Counted from the first letter of the stretch, positions 1-11,589 are shown. The stretch: DNA of 64,000 nucleotides from Aplysia californica (GCF_000002075.1 NW_004797506.1:760700-824699), one strand, 5' to 3'. Notes: generated from the sequence alone by a model not told the origin. Made by a program: numbers and translations.

Positions 1-181
1 ATATATGTAAATCTATCAATGTGTACACTATTGTAAACCAAATCTGCCCTGTGGGAATAATAACAGTGGAACTTATTTATTTATTTATCTATTTTTAATT
101 ATTTCATTCATTCATTCATTCGCTCATTCATTCATTAGTAACGTTCATGCAACCGACGAACACATCATGTATGATTATTAC

Positions 182-1163
182 CTCCTTCGTTGATGTTGAG
201 GAAGGCAGTGACGACAGTGTTGACGAGAATGTCGTAGTGTGTCTCGGAGAGGAGAAAGAAGAGGCGGACCATGTAGTCCGGAGGCTCAGTGCTGTGCTGG
301 TGGAGATGTAGGCCGGTGCGGGCCTGTGCTGGCGTCTCTGACCTGTTCAATGACCGCCGGATTCTGCTGTAGCGGAGAGTAATCCGATTTTTCTTCTTTG
401 TCTTTTGGGGGCCTGCTTCTTTTGTCATATCGGTCCCTATTGAATTGTTTCTCTGAGTGAGGTTTTCACTTTCTAGAATCTTATCACGAGTTTGGTCGTT
501 GAATTGTAGAAGATTTCTTCTCGAAAGTCGTGTCCCGTCGAGACTGTTTATAGATTGTATACCTTCAAACAAGTATGTTTTGGCCTGATTCTCCTTCTGT
601 AATGTTATATGTTGGGTGGCCTTTCCAGTTGATTCCACCTGGATGTTGTCTACACTTTGAGACTCAAGGGGCAAGGAAACTAACCGTTCACAAGACCCGT
701 CCTCGGGGCAGTCCGGGCCAGCTGTGTCACTTACAAATACACGCTGTGCCGGCACAGGGGCTGAGAAAACACTGGAACCTTTTTCTGAAAGCAATACTCC
801 GTCATCAGCAGGTTCATTAACAAGTTTTGACATTTTCTTCAAGCGGCGAAAACGTCTTCTGGCAGGAAGGCTCATTCCTTTACTTGGTAGCATATCTTCA
901 CGAACACGACTTAAAGATTTCAAAGTTAGCATATTATTATCCGTTAATTGCGTGGTTTTACTATCTGACAGTGCTGATCTTTGAAGGGCGAGGGGGTCAA
1001 GAGAATAGTTGAATATTGTATCGAGTAGTTGTTCATCCCACTGCATGACATCAAATGGTTGATCAAGTTGCTTCTTCTCCTGATGTGCCGGGCGGAACAA
1101 GCAAGGGTGGATAAGCAACATAGGTGGCAGAAGCACACGGAACAAAAACAAAGCATTCCACAT
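182..1163 (-). CDS. First coding exon of a secreted protein; candidate TGF-beta superfamily prodomain
   Basis: An open exon of 327 codons plus one base that ends at a GTAATA donor (GT at 181-180). The frame is open upstream, but the first ATG (1161-1163) begins MWNALFLFRVLLPPMLLI, a good signal peptide, so I start there. The middle is Ser/Lys-rich with NYS, NNS and NRS glycosylation sequons and basic clusters (KKKNR, RIRR). The C-terminal part reads PPDYMVRLF, then NTVVTAFLN. That resembles the PPxYMLxLY ... NTVxxF pattern of BMP/nodal-type propeptides. No cysteine-knot domain is in the window; it would lie beyond position 1. The family call is inference from this short pattern. Secretion is better supported. 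It could instead be a lineage-specific secreted protein. Confidence 0.5.
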
Positions 1164-1199
1164 TATGAATCGAACATTTTTCTTCTGGTCAGTCCTCAA

Positions 1200-1650
1200 T
1201 TGAGTGGGCTTATAGGTTGTGGGTGTGTCTTCTATACAACGGAAATGAACACAGAAACCCTATCCATGGCTGCATGACACCTCCCAGGCACTTCGACAGA
1301 AGGTCAAAACATTACGAGAAATCACGCTGAACTCCAATTTCTTCCACGTGCTTTTAAAAAAGATCTATTGAAGACATTTCCCGCGGTCTACTTAGCGCGA
1401 GAGCTCAGAGCGTGCAGGCAGAGGTGATTGTTTTGCAACCCATAACTGTGGCATTTTAAATGTTTCTCGGGCATCTACGTGGTGACGTCACGAGTCTGGC
1501 ATATACCAGGAGACGCAGGAAGGGAGATAACCGCCTCGGAGGAATCGTAGATCGAATTCTCCGCGGTCTGGGAGATTAGCAGGGGCCGTAAATCGCGCAG
1601 TTATTCCGGCGTCTGTAGCGCGGCCTACGTGAGGGTCCGGGTAGTGCGCC
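1200..1650. promoter_or_regulatory. CpG-richer upstream region with a full CRE palindrome
   Basis: This segment lies upstream of the minus-strand secreted-protein exon and is richer in CG than its surroundings, especially 1380-1650. It holds one perfect TGACGTCA (1483-1490), the consensus site for CREB/ATF proteins. No TATA box or start site can be assigned. A promoter role is inferred from position and composition only. Confidence 0.3.
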
Positions 1651-1654
1651 TTGG

Positions 1655-2193
<539 letters not shown>

Positions 2194-2543
2194 GTTGCAC
2201 TACCGGTGCAGGGTTCACCCACCTGAGGGCCCGGCTGTATTGCGTATTAAATCTTGTTGGCCTACATAACCCCAAGCGCCGCTCAGGTCGTTTGAGGATA
2301 TTACGTCCCTCTATAAAATAACAGGGGACGTATTATCTTATTGTTTTGCACTTATACTTGAGTCCAAAACAAAATAGATTTGGGATTTTTTGTTTGTTTG
2401 TTTGTTGGCTTGTGTTTTGTTTCGTGTTGGGTTTTTTTTGGGGTGTTTATTTATATTTTATATTTTGTTGATGTTTGCAGATTCTTTAAGATGTTTTAGT
2501 GTATATGTTTTACACCCCCCCCCCCCCCTTTCCCCAAATCGAA
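2194..2543. other. Intergenic spacer, no gene seen
   Basis: AT- and T-rich sequence ending in a C-run (2514-2528). No open frame with coding character and no RNA gene recognised. Confidence 0.6.
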
Positions 2544-2733
2544 ACGATTTAGATCATTTAGGAGGCGGGTTTCCGACCCTGTCTGTCAGGACCAACCCGG
2601 GCTGAGTGAAAGGGATACATTCCAGGAGAAAAATAGAGACATTCGATAAAATTTATCCCCACTGGGGAATCGAACTCTGGGGCTCCCGCGTGTGACAGCG
2701 AAGCGCCTAACAGCTACACCAGAGAGGCCGGTC
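2544..2733 (-). mobile_element. tRNA-derived SINE, AGGAGGCGGG family, copy 1
   Basis: Read on the minus strand it begins with a tRNA-like head: an A box in TGGTGTAGCTGTTAGGCG and a B box in GAGTTCGATTCCCC. It then runs into a body that ends with the reverse complement of ATCATTTAGGAGGCGGGTTT. The same body recurs at 10808, 11590 and 55208, all in the same orientation. The acceptor stem does not form, so this is a SINE and not a tRNA gene. Such elements are copied by a LINE reverse transcriptase. Confidence 0.8.
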
Positions 2734-3295
2734 AAAATAAGTATTCATCGAATTAGTTCTTATTAGCATGACAAAGTAAGGGGTATATTGATATGGCAAC
2801 CTTGATAGACTGTATGCGATCACCGGCACAGTGCAGTGCTGAGTGTTAAGTAGAGCTGTACACATCCATCCTTACTATTCAATATTCACAATGTTCCCGC
2901 TACTCACAGCTATTTGAATGCTGTGTGATTGTCACTGACAGTGGATTTTCGTCTAACGTTTCTCAGCCATACGCTACCCTAGAATTGCAAAGCTCTTCTT
3001 ACTCAGTATCCAGTTTTGAGAAATTTTACTTTAAAAATTGAGTTTCACTCTTTGTCAAGCTTTTCCGAATGTAATTATTTGAATAAATCTATCTTGATAA
3101 TGAATCTGAATAATCTTACGATTTTGACGGAGCATATAGAGCAATTAGTTTCTGATTTCATGTTCTTAGTGCTCGTAAATCGAAACGGCCAAAAATGTCT
3201 GATAGCACTTTGTAATTCTAAAGTTGGGCAGTCGTAAAATTAGAGCGGATCTACATATGAAATTAGCACCGTCATCTATATTATTCGGTAATTTA

Positions 3296-3466
3296 AGAGG
3301 TAGGACCTCTGAATTAAACGTCCGTCTCCGATAGGACTGAGCCAAACGGGCTGAGAACTTTGAAAAATCCACAAAACGTTCAAGAACACCCACTTTGGGA
3401 TTCGAACAAGGGCCATCCGCTTCGTACCGTAGTTCGTCATTATACCAAATGAGCTACCAGAGATTG
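3296..3466 (-). mobile_element. tRNA-derived SINE, second family
   Basis: On the minus strand an A box (GGTAGCTCATTTGG) and a B box (TTGTTCGAATCCC) are spaced as in a tRNA, followed by a body containing the reverse complement of ACGTCCGTCTCCGATAGGAC. A fragment of the same body lies at about 9290-9330. The acceptor stem does not pair, so it is not a functional tRNA gene. Confidence 0.65.
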
Positions 3467-3471
3467 GTTGT

Positions 3472-3478
3472 GTGTGTG

Positions 3479-3533
<55 letters not shown>
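3472..3533. repeat. (GT)n microsatellite
   Basis: About 30 nearly pure GT units directly after the tRNA-derived SINE. Confidence 0.95.
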
Positions 3534-4000
3534 TAGATGTAACTACAAACAAATATTTTAAAAAATCATTTTCCTACCTAACTGAACATGCCTAATGTGT
3601 CCCGTGCGCTCACATGACCTTATGCAGTTGTGAGCGTCGTAAAACCCTTACCCAAAAACAAAATAAAACCAACAAATGTTAGTGCTCTTTCAGCTTTCGT
3701 AAGTTTTAATTGCGGTCGTCACAAATTCAGTGCTGGGCATAATCTGCATTTTATTTGTATAAATGTGTGTTTGTCCAGAAGTAAGAAAAAAAATATTCGT
3801 GCTTTTTAATTAACCTTCAGTAAGTCGTTAAACACTAAGTGTTGGGAACAGTCTACCTATTTGTTGTTGTTTTTGTAGTTGTTGTTGCTGTTGCTGTTGC
3901 TGTTGTTGTTGTTGTTGTGTGTATGTGTGTGTGCGTGAGGGGGGGGGGGTGTCTGTGTGTGTGTGTGTGTGAAAGTGTATGTGTGTGTGTGTGTATGTGT

Positions 4001-4074
<74 letters not shown>

Positions 4075-4350
4075 CCTGTGTGTGTTTGTCTAAATGTAAC
4101 AACAAACAAGTTTGTGCTCTTAAAACTTTTGTAAGTTTTTATGTTTGTCGGTGCACATTCAGTATTGCGCATTACCTACTTTTAACAATGTATGGGTGTG
4201 TGTCAAGGTTTAACAACAAACTCAAACACACATTTGTGCACTTTAAACTTTAGTTAGTTTTTATGTCGGTCGTTACACACTCGGTGTTAGGCATAATCTA
4301 CCTTTTGTATGCGTGTACGTCTAGATGTAACAACAAACAAATATTGCATC
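3517..4350 (+). repeat. Degenerate satellite, roughly 115-bp unit, about five copies
   Basis: Units begin around GTCTAGATGTAACAACAAAC and contain GTGCTCTTTAAACTT, TAAGTTTTTATG and TGTTGGGCATAATCTACC. Recognisable copies start near 3530, 3765, 4085, 4200 and 4315. Copy 1 is split by a short SINE tail (3606-3655). A (TTG)n-(GT)n tract (3865-4075) separates copies 2 and 3. The array sits inside the interrupted transposon remnant. Confidence 0.6.
3606..3655 (+). mobile_element. Fragment of shared SINE 3' tail
   Basis: Contains CACATGACCTTATGCAG, then GTGAGCGTCGTAAAACCC. This is the tail shared by several SINE families in the window, here without a recognisable head. Confidence 0.55.
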
Positions 4351-4736
4351 TAAAATCATTGAAGAAAATGCAGAAATACTTTGTACTTGATGTTTATGAG
4401 ACATAATTATTTAAGTGGAGCTAAAAAGAGTCATACAACATGTCTATAAAAATTATTGACTTTTATTCATTGATCGTCATTTGTCACATCATGAATAACT
4501 CTCGACTCTCGACGAAGCGCAATATGGATGGCTTTGCGGGAGTTTATACGCTATTAACCAGAGGTGGACGCAAGTAACTCAGCTTCCCCTACTCAAAATT
4601 CGGACCATTGTTAATGGTAGTGTGACTTTATCATATCGCGATGTACGCGTGTGATCACATTCACAAGCTCGGTGAATAGAGTTGTGAAGAGTGAATATTG
4701 AATAGTGAATGTTGCTGATAGTAAGGCCTATAATAA

Positions 4737-4924
4737 TATACAGTCTAGCTCGCTTACAGAGAACACGCTGGTAGCGAAAGTACTCGTAACGAAAAGATGT
4801 TCAGGTCCCGAGCTTTTTCTTATGTATAATCTATGAATTTAAAACACGTACATAGCGAAATTTGTACGTACCGAAAAGATTTACTCGTCCCACGGATATT
4901 GTCATGCGTTTGCAATACTGTATA
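4737..4924. mobile_element. Pogo/Tigger-like MITE remnant
   Basis: The left end is TATACAGTCTAGCTCGCTTA, typical of pogo-like termini (TACAGTnnnnCTCGCTTA). The right end, read in reverse, is TTATACAGTATTGC. The element is about 190 bp, non-coding, and inserted inside the older transposon remnant. Confidence 0.45.
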
Positions 4925-5062
4925 ATATAAGATAGAAAAGAGGAAAGAGGAAAAAAAGGAAAAGGAAAAGAAAAAATAATCTGCACAAGGCGTTTGAGTA
5001 GCAAGAATAGTGACTTCTCATTTCGAAGTGTCGATGAAGTTTCGTTTCCTCAAAATCGCACT

Positions 5063-5421
5063 GTATGAGTACGTTGAACTGAGGTCAAATCATTTGTTTG
5101 TTGCTGGGCGTGTCAATTCTACAAGCGTTTATGGTGAAATAAAAGACAATGTAATTACGTTCTTCACTGGTCCTCGGTGAGATATAATCCCCGTCTCTCT
5201 CGTCGGATGCTGTTCCCCTGCTTAGTGCGGAATGGTCCCGGAAGATAGAGCAGTGAGCAGAAGCAACCCTACTTCTTAACTAGTTCTTGCCAGTCTTGGC
5301 GATATCTCCGACTTCTGTGGGCAATTTGGTAATTTTCGTGAGCAATGGTGATCACCCAGGTAGTGACAGATATCAGTGTATACCCCTCTTGGGAATACGT
5401 AGGTGGGCTATATACAGTATA

Positions 5422-5461
<40 letters not shown>

Positions 5462-5502
5462 ATTGTTGTTGTTGTTCTGGTTGTTGTAGTTGGGTTTTTT
5501 TT
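5063..5502. other. Spacer with (GTT)n microsatellite
   Basis: No gene seen. A (GTT)n tract lies at 5424-5476; frames through it encode only homopolymers. Confidence 0.6.
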
Positions 5503-5680
5503 AGTTTGTTTTAGTAAGCGTTTCACAGTACTTGCAACACAATAATGGTCGTATAAATGCCGAAAATTAGAGATGTTACAAGAGAGTTCAGTTGCAAACA
5601 CAAAAAGGGGGGGGGGGGGGGAGAAGTAAGGACCATAGATCTTTGATGGGAAAGAAGAAGCAAACCCGCCAACCACCCAA
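5503..5680 (-). mobile_element. Short SINE (family A)
   Basis: On the minus strand it shows the family signature: GGGTGGTTGGCGGGTTT start, GCTTCTTCTTTCCC, a T-rich middle with TGTTTGCAACTGAACTC, then a TATGACC-like segment and a tail related to GAGTGCCGTAAAACnnTACT. It ends in TTACTAAAAC. Confidence 0.65.
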
Positions 5681-5737
5681 GATATAAGTCTACAATTACC
5701 TCTACCCTGAGGGTTGTTTTTATATGTTACAAGTGTC

Positions 5738-5738
<1 letters not shown>

Positions 5739-5806
<68 letters not shown>

Positions 5807-5899
5807 GTTATTATTATTATTATTGTTATTGTTATTAAACATTATTGTTATTAATTGTTATTATTATTATTATTATTATTAATTATTATTATCATTGTT

Positions 5900-5982
<83 letters not shown>

Positions 5983-6002
5983 AGTTGCCATCATCACCAT
6001 CA

Positions 6003-6085
<83 letters not shown>

Positions 6086-6086
6086 G

Positions 6087-6130
<44 letters not shown>

Positions 6131-6232
6131 CTACACCATCATCATTATTGTTCTCTTTGCTGCTGCTTCTGTTGTTGTTGTTGTTGTTGTTGTTGCTGTT
6201 CTTGTTGTTGCTGTTATTGTTGCTGCTGTAAC
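5739..6232. repeat. Compound trinucleotide microsatellite (ATT)n-(GAT)n-(ATT)n-(TTG)n
   Basis: Nearly 500 bp of uninterrupted triplet repeats: ATT to about 5895, GAT/ATG at 5900-5982, ATT/TAT again to 6130, then TTG/CTG to 6232. Long open frames here are homopolymers (Asp, Met, Tyr, Ile, Leu) and are not genes. Confidence 0.97.
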
Positions 6233-6406
6233 CTACATTTGCCCCCACAAGGACGCGAGGAGCTCCAGGTGGAAGCCTTCGATCCCCCGCCACTCCCGGA
6301 GCCTACCTCGTCCGATGACCTTTCAGCTATCACCCTGCTTGATCCAAATCAATAATACCGTATCCAAGTATGATACATCATACAAACCCAGTAAAACACC
6401 TGGAAA

Positions 6407-6588
6407 GTGGGTGGTTCGCGGGTGATCTGGTGTGGTTTGCTAATTCGTTCCTATCAAACATATATCGTTCTTTTCTTTTCTTCTTCTCTTCTTTTTTGTG
6501 TTTGTTACTCTCTTGTAACGTCTCTAAATCTTCAGCACTTATGTGACCTTATTGTGTTGCAAGTGCTGTAGAGCTCGTACTAAAACAA
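6407..6588 (+). mobile_element. Short SINE (family A)
   Basis: Starts GTGGGTGGTTCGCGGGTGAT, continues TCTGGTGTGGTTTGCT, has the T-rich middle with TTTGTTACTCTCTTGTAAC, and ends with CAGCACTTATGTGACCTTAT and TTGCAAGTGCTGTAGAGC. It is essentially a complete family member of about 180 bp. Confidence 0.75.
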
Positions 6589-7990
6589 GATCTGGTTTTA
6601 AAAAAAAAAACACGCACAGGATCTTCCTACATGCCAAGCCCGTAGACCGGATCGTTTGAGGATTTATTTATTTATATTTTGTTGTCGTGGCTTTGCTTGC
6701 AGGAAAAAAAATAGGGCTATGTGTAAAAAATCCTGTATGATAGAACAACTCGGCATAATTATTCTTCAAGACTGACGATTAAGACGTTTTCGTGGGATTC
6801 TGATTAAGTGATTAAGGGAACGTTTCATCTCCTCTAATTAACATCTTGCACCGGGGGCAGGAACTCCACAAATTGCGGCCAACCCCGAAAGAAAATAAAA
6901 TAATAATAAAGGATAGGCCTAGTTACGAAGATACCAGTTAGGTGCGAGGCGCCTACAGTCCAGACACATTCCTTTTTCACTTCAAACCTGTGGCACTTTG
7001 AATATTTGTATTCAGCTGCGTTAGAAAAATAACATTTCCGATTATAACAAAAAAACAAAACAAAAACAGAACAAAAACAGATTTTTTTAAAAACCGTCGT
7101 GAAACTAGACTAGACTACCTTGAGTGCTACGAAGTGCCAACAACAAGACACTGTGTCTGTTTAAACAAATACAGGGTAATTTTTTTTAAAGGCCTGTACA
7201 ACTTTTTTTTCTAAACAACTCGCACAAAAATTGTTCTAGAATGTTGCAATTTAAAACAGACGTAATTCATTCAAAAGGAAATATTTATTTGACATAGATC
7301 TAGAATTCATGAACATAAAACTTAATTTGAAAACAAAAATGCTTTAGAAAAAACATTAAAAAAACCCACAAAATGCACCAATTCAAAAGATCTTGCAAGA
7401 AGTCATGAACTGATTAGTTTCCCTTTTTTCTTTTCGTCTTCCTTTTCTTTATAGATCGAACATTTCATTTTCCAACCCTGTAACATGCCATTTTCAAACA
7501 ATAGGCTACTTCGGTCTTCTTAAACTTATACTGTACTTTTCCTGAGAGGTGAAGATGGGCTTTGCCACTGAACTAAATGTCGAGGTTCAAGCTTTTTAAA
7601 GACGATTGATGAAGCACGAACACATTGCCATACTTTGATCCATGCCACACTCGCCAACATGAAAATTAAATGGTACATGTTCTGTCATCGGTGAAGATCT
7701 GCCTTTTGAATGCAGACCGTTGAAGTGTAGAAAAGTTCATGGACGTTTCATTGGACTTGGACGCAACTACCGAATTCTGCACCCTAGTGACGTTTAAAGG
7801 GGTGTCAGCTTTTTGTCTGGGAATTTTTATTGCTGATGCTCTATAGATTTATTAATGACAGAACATCTCTACCTTGTGTGAAACGTACGAAATGTCGGGG
7901 ATGATGACTTGGAGGCGAACAGGGTTAAGTTTTTAAAAAAAACCTCCTTTCTCTTTACCAAACTTAACCATAATCTCAGCAGGAAATTTT
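6589..7990. other. AT-rich spacer, no gene seen
   Basis: Poly-A and T-rich stretches. No open frame above about 75 codons and none with family resemblance. No RNA gene recognised. Confidence 0.6.
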
Positions 7991-7993
7991 GGA

Positions 7994-8099
7994 AATCACC
8001 CATTTACAATCACAATTCTACTGCGCATAAGAACATGGTTAATGCCCCCCCCCCCCCTTTGGAAATGGCCTAAAGACACTTCAGTCAGTAGCACCGCCC

Positions 8100-8132
<33 letters not shown>
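7994..8132 (-). mobile_element. 5' part of long SINE (family B), inverted partner
   Basis: Reverse complement of the head of the copy at 8655: CATTTACAATCACAATTCTA, GGAAATGGCCTAAAGACACT and TCAGTCAGTAGCACCGCCCC all match in inverse order. It runs into a G-run of about 30 bases (8103-8132). With 8655-8745 it forms an inverted pair. Confidence 0.65.
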
Positions 8133-8134
<2 letters not shown>

Positions 8135-8389
8135 AAGTCTAAAAATGGGCTGTTTACTTATGCGCTATCTAAAGCAAAACTCTTACGTAAAATTATTATA
8201 AGAAAAATTCCTTTTCGCTGACAAATATTTTGTTCAAATTTGAAACGCAAAGCTTCCGTGTGGAGAAACATATTCATTAAAAAAAGTTGTACAGTTTTTT
8301 GGGACGGTCAACCTGCACGTGGTATTTGCCATGATTCCTTTATTATACTTCTTCCTCACTATTCAACATAATTCGTCCTCATCTCCACT

Positions 8390-8484
8390 CCTTCTTTTCT
8401 TTGTTACTCTCTAGTAACACCTACAGTCTTCGGCACTTATATCACGCGAGCATTTTGTTTTGCGAGTGCTGTAAAACTTACTAA
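8390..8484 (+). mobile_element. Short SINE (family A), 5'-truncated
   Basis: Carries TTTGTTACTCTCTAGTAACA, TCTTCGGCACTTATATCACG and GCGAGTGCTGTAAAACTTAC, the 3' half of family A. Confidence 0.65.
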
Positions 8485-8654
8485 AATTAGAGACCACGCG
8501 ACAAATACGCTACACATGTACTTAGCACAGATGCGTGTAAGCTACAGTAACTGACAGCATTCTGGTAAATATTATAGGCCTACCATCTATCCCCCCCCCC
8601 CAAAAAAAAATGCTCTCAGAAATCTGAAGAACTGAACCCCCCCGCCCCCTCCCC

Positions 8655-9040
8655 GGGCGGTGCTACCGACTGAAGTGTCTTTAGGCCATTCCCAAAGGGG
8701 GGACATTTCTTGTTCTAATGCACAGTAGTTGTAAATGGGCTGATCCAACAATGTCATGCTCATAACTGTGTCTGAACTACAACAGGGTACTGCTGTCCTA
8801 ATCCTTACTATCGTCATTTTCCTCTACTCTTTTGTATGTTTGTCACACTCTTGTGACCCACTATTTCCGGGGTGCCTTGATAGTCGTAGCAGACTTTGTG
8901 CTGTTGAAGCCATCGAGGTGAGCAGAGTAAGCCCGATTCCCTGTAAAGACTTCTCTATTGATATCCATCCCTTGGTGCTCATATGACCTTATGCAATTGC
9001 GAGCGCCTTAAAACCTCTACTAAAACAAAATAAAACAAAC
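8655..9040 (+). mobile_element. Long SINE (family B), near complete
   Basis: Diagnostic blocks in order: GACTGAAGTGTCTTTAGGCC, TTGTAAATGGGCTGATC, TGCTCATAACTG, CTTACTATCGTCATTTTCCT, TTTCCGGGGTGCCTTGATAG, GAGGTGAGCAGAGTAAG, then the tail CATATGACCTTATGCAATTG and GCGAGCGCCTTAAAACC. The same order occurs at 16884-17252 (minus) and 62027-62376 (plus). Only the tail is shared with family A. Confidence 0.75.
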
Positions 9041-9092
9041 GAAGAACTGAAAGATGACACCATCTTTATGAGAGACTTACTTATTGCTTTAA

Positions 9093-9274
9093 TTTTAGTA
9101 AGCACTTTATGGCACTTGCAAAACAAATATGTCATAAGAGTGCCGAAGATCAGAGGTGTAACATGAAAGTAACATACAAAGGGGGGAAAAAGAGCAGAGA
9201 TAAAGACAATAGACATACTGTATAATAGAAGGGAAGAAGAGGTAAACCACATCCCAATGCCCGCCAACCACCCT
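9093..9274 (-). mobile_element. Short SINE (family A)
   Basis: A minus-strand family A copy. The plus strand shows TTTTAGTAAGCACTTTATGG, CATAAGAGTGCCGAAGATCA and, at the far end, CCCGCCAACCACCC. Confidence 0.7.
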
Positions 9275-10807
9275 CATATAGGAGAGACGAGACCTCGAAT
9301 GAACGTCCATCTCCGATAAGAAGGACCAACAGTGAAACAACCATGGCAGCTCCCCAGACAACCAAAAGTAAAAATATATGCTCTTTGGGATTTGTATGAG
9401 GGTCTTCCGCACCCACAGCCTGACTTGCTACCAACTCATCCAATGCTGCTCCCACCTTGTGATCTTTATCAACAGAAACTCAATATTATGTTGACCATCT
9501 GTCAAAATGTACAAAGCCTAAAAATGTATATATTTTTATTTATCGTTATCATTTCTTTTTACAGTGCAGTTTTTCAATTTGTGGTCTCTGTTGCGTCAGC
9601 AAAAGAAATGTTTTGTCGAAATTCAAATTCTAAATGTTAAAAGAAGAAAAAAAACAACAACAAAAAAAACAAACAAAAAAACAACAACAACCGAACATAA
9701 TATGATGTTGGTGCTACTTGGATAAAGAATGAACGCTTTTTCTCTCTCCCGTAAAAGTTTGCTTTCTGGGCCTAGTACATTGAACAGCTTTACGGCCAAG
9801 AGCAGTCAGTTTAATTCTAGAACATCGACGGAGAGACGGTTAAGTTTAAACATCTCAAACTAAAAAAGACCCCGCCCCCAACCCCAAAAAAAAATGTTTT
9901 AAAAAGTATTTTAAAAATAAATAAAAACAAAAAGAAAAATAACAAAAAAGAAAAATAAAACCTTTCCCTGGGCCAGCCAGCGTGTTGCCTTGATCGTTAA
10001 GGAGAAAGACGCCAAAGCCAAAGCAAAAAACCCCCCGTTCATTTAGTGCTTGTGTAAAAATCAGAAGGGCACGAAAAAAGTACAGCCAAGCACGGGTAAT
10101 TCAACTCACACGGGCCGCTTTGTTCGGTCCAAGCACTAAAAATGCCCCTGAGTGCTGTAAAAATAGATACATGAAAAAAGAAAGTATGATAGATCGACAA
10201 GACCACATTGCACCCCCCCCACACACACACACACAACCTACTATCCCATCTCAATCTCACACACATACCCCCACACACCCCCCCTTCCCCCACACACATG
10301 CCATGCTGGTCCATTTTATTTTAAATCTATTCACACACATACATACACACACACGCACACACATACAAAGAAACGAAACTTTCAATTTCAGATAAACAAG
10401 TTTATTGATTAATGTGCATAAACAGGTGGACATACGTTATAATGTATTACGAGATCCTACGAATGTGGAATCATCTTGTGATGTGGTGAACTACAATAAT
10501 AATTAAAAAACAAAACAAAAAAACCCACAATGTCAAAGACGCGATCACTGCAGACGACAGCCGATCAAAGCAGACGACACAACAAAATAACATAATATTA
10601 TTATTTATATATTTTTGTTTACCGGACTCCTCTTCTCCCCTTATCTCCCCGTGGGACTAAGACCTTGTGTGTCAAGTCCTTGTCAAAATTAGTCAAAATC
10701 AAATTTCCTGCAAGATTGACTCCGCAACAACAACATACAGCACTTGGTCTACTTCTTGTGTGGCAGTTTGATGATTATTATTTTGATTCAAAGTTTTACG
10801 CCTCCAT
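9275..10807. other. Spacer with A-rich and (CA)n tracts, no gene seen
   Basis: Contains a fragment of the second tRNA-SINE family near 9290-9330, A-rich stretches (9640-9700, 9880-9960) and an interrupted (CA)n tract (10209-10370). Open frames are short and unremarkable. Confidence 0.6.
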
Positions 10808-10935
10808 CGACTCTATTTAAATCATTTAGGAGGCGGGCTGCTACAGCCCTGACTGTCAGAGCCAACTGGACCTAAGCTGAGGAGAGGGATGATGGATTCA
10901 ACGTCCCTGCAAACCGGAGATGCTCGAAAATTCTC
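10808..10935 (-). mobile_element. tRNA-derived SINE, AGGAGGCGGG family, copy 2, truncated
   Basis: Contains AAATCATTTAGGAGGCGGGC, CTGACTGTCAGAGCCAACT and AGCTGAGGAGAGGGATGATG. The tRNA head is missing. Confidence 0.65.
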
Positions 10936-11589
10936 CCTGTTAATACTGTTTAAATTGCTATCATTGAGGACAAGGCGAGTGCAAAAAGCTTTACTGAGCC
11001 GAAGGGGACTTTACAGGGAACTAGAGCTAGCTTTCTTACTAAGCTAAAAGGGGGATGGGGGGGGGGGGGGGGTTTAGACTTTAGCCCTCCATAAGTTGAC
11101 CTAGTAAAGTGGTACGTAAATCATGGGTCTCCACTCAGCATGGGGCCACACACACGTCGCCATGCCGTCATGGGAAAAAAGACCCTTCTCACTTATTTTA
11201 TTTAACTTTATGATTGCGGTGTCGAAATTTATGTTTCACCCAGAAGTAAATAAAATACAACGGCTGACACAACGTTTCAGAATGCGGGACCTTGATCAAG
11301 TAGCCTCGGCACAGGGTGACAATCAAACACGACAAGATAGGAGCGACTGCAGACATATCGGACAACTGAACTGCCCGACAGCAAGGCGGCCAACAGAATC
11401 TAGAGAGAAACAGGAAATGCCCTGGCCTTGAAAGCCACACATACAAGAGGCACCCTACATCCACCCATCCAGTTTGGATTATAATTGAAACAAAAGATCA
11501 GACTAGATATGGCTTGTGGTTACCCAAAGGCAACCCGCAAAGAGTATCAATCCATTCTTAAAATAAATGTTGGTGATTTTTTTACATAC

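Larger units (their letters stand above)
2851..5062. mobile_element. Old DNA-transposon-like repeat, copy 1, broken up by later insertions
   Basis: The left end starts TAGAGCTGTAC and continues through a block containing ATTTGAATGCTGTGTGATT. After a 1.35-kb interruption the homology resumes at about 4345 (AAATCATT...CAGAAATACT...TACTTGATG) and ends near TTTCGTTTCCTCAAAATC at 5040-5062. The same blocks occur in the same order, without the interruption, at 26499-27430. The TAGAGCTG end is suggestive of hAT-type termini, but I cannot find clean inverted termini or a target duplication. No transposase frame remains. Confidence 0.55.

Noticed and set aside
2640-2733. Possible tRNA gene on the minus strand
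   Set aside because: Acceptor arm absent and the body is repeated elsewhere in the window, so it is a SINE head.
5845-6425. Overlapping open frames of 128-166 codons
   Set aside because: They are readings of triplet microsatellites (runs of Asp, Met, Ile, Tyr, Leu) in different frames.
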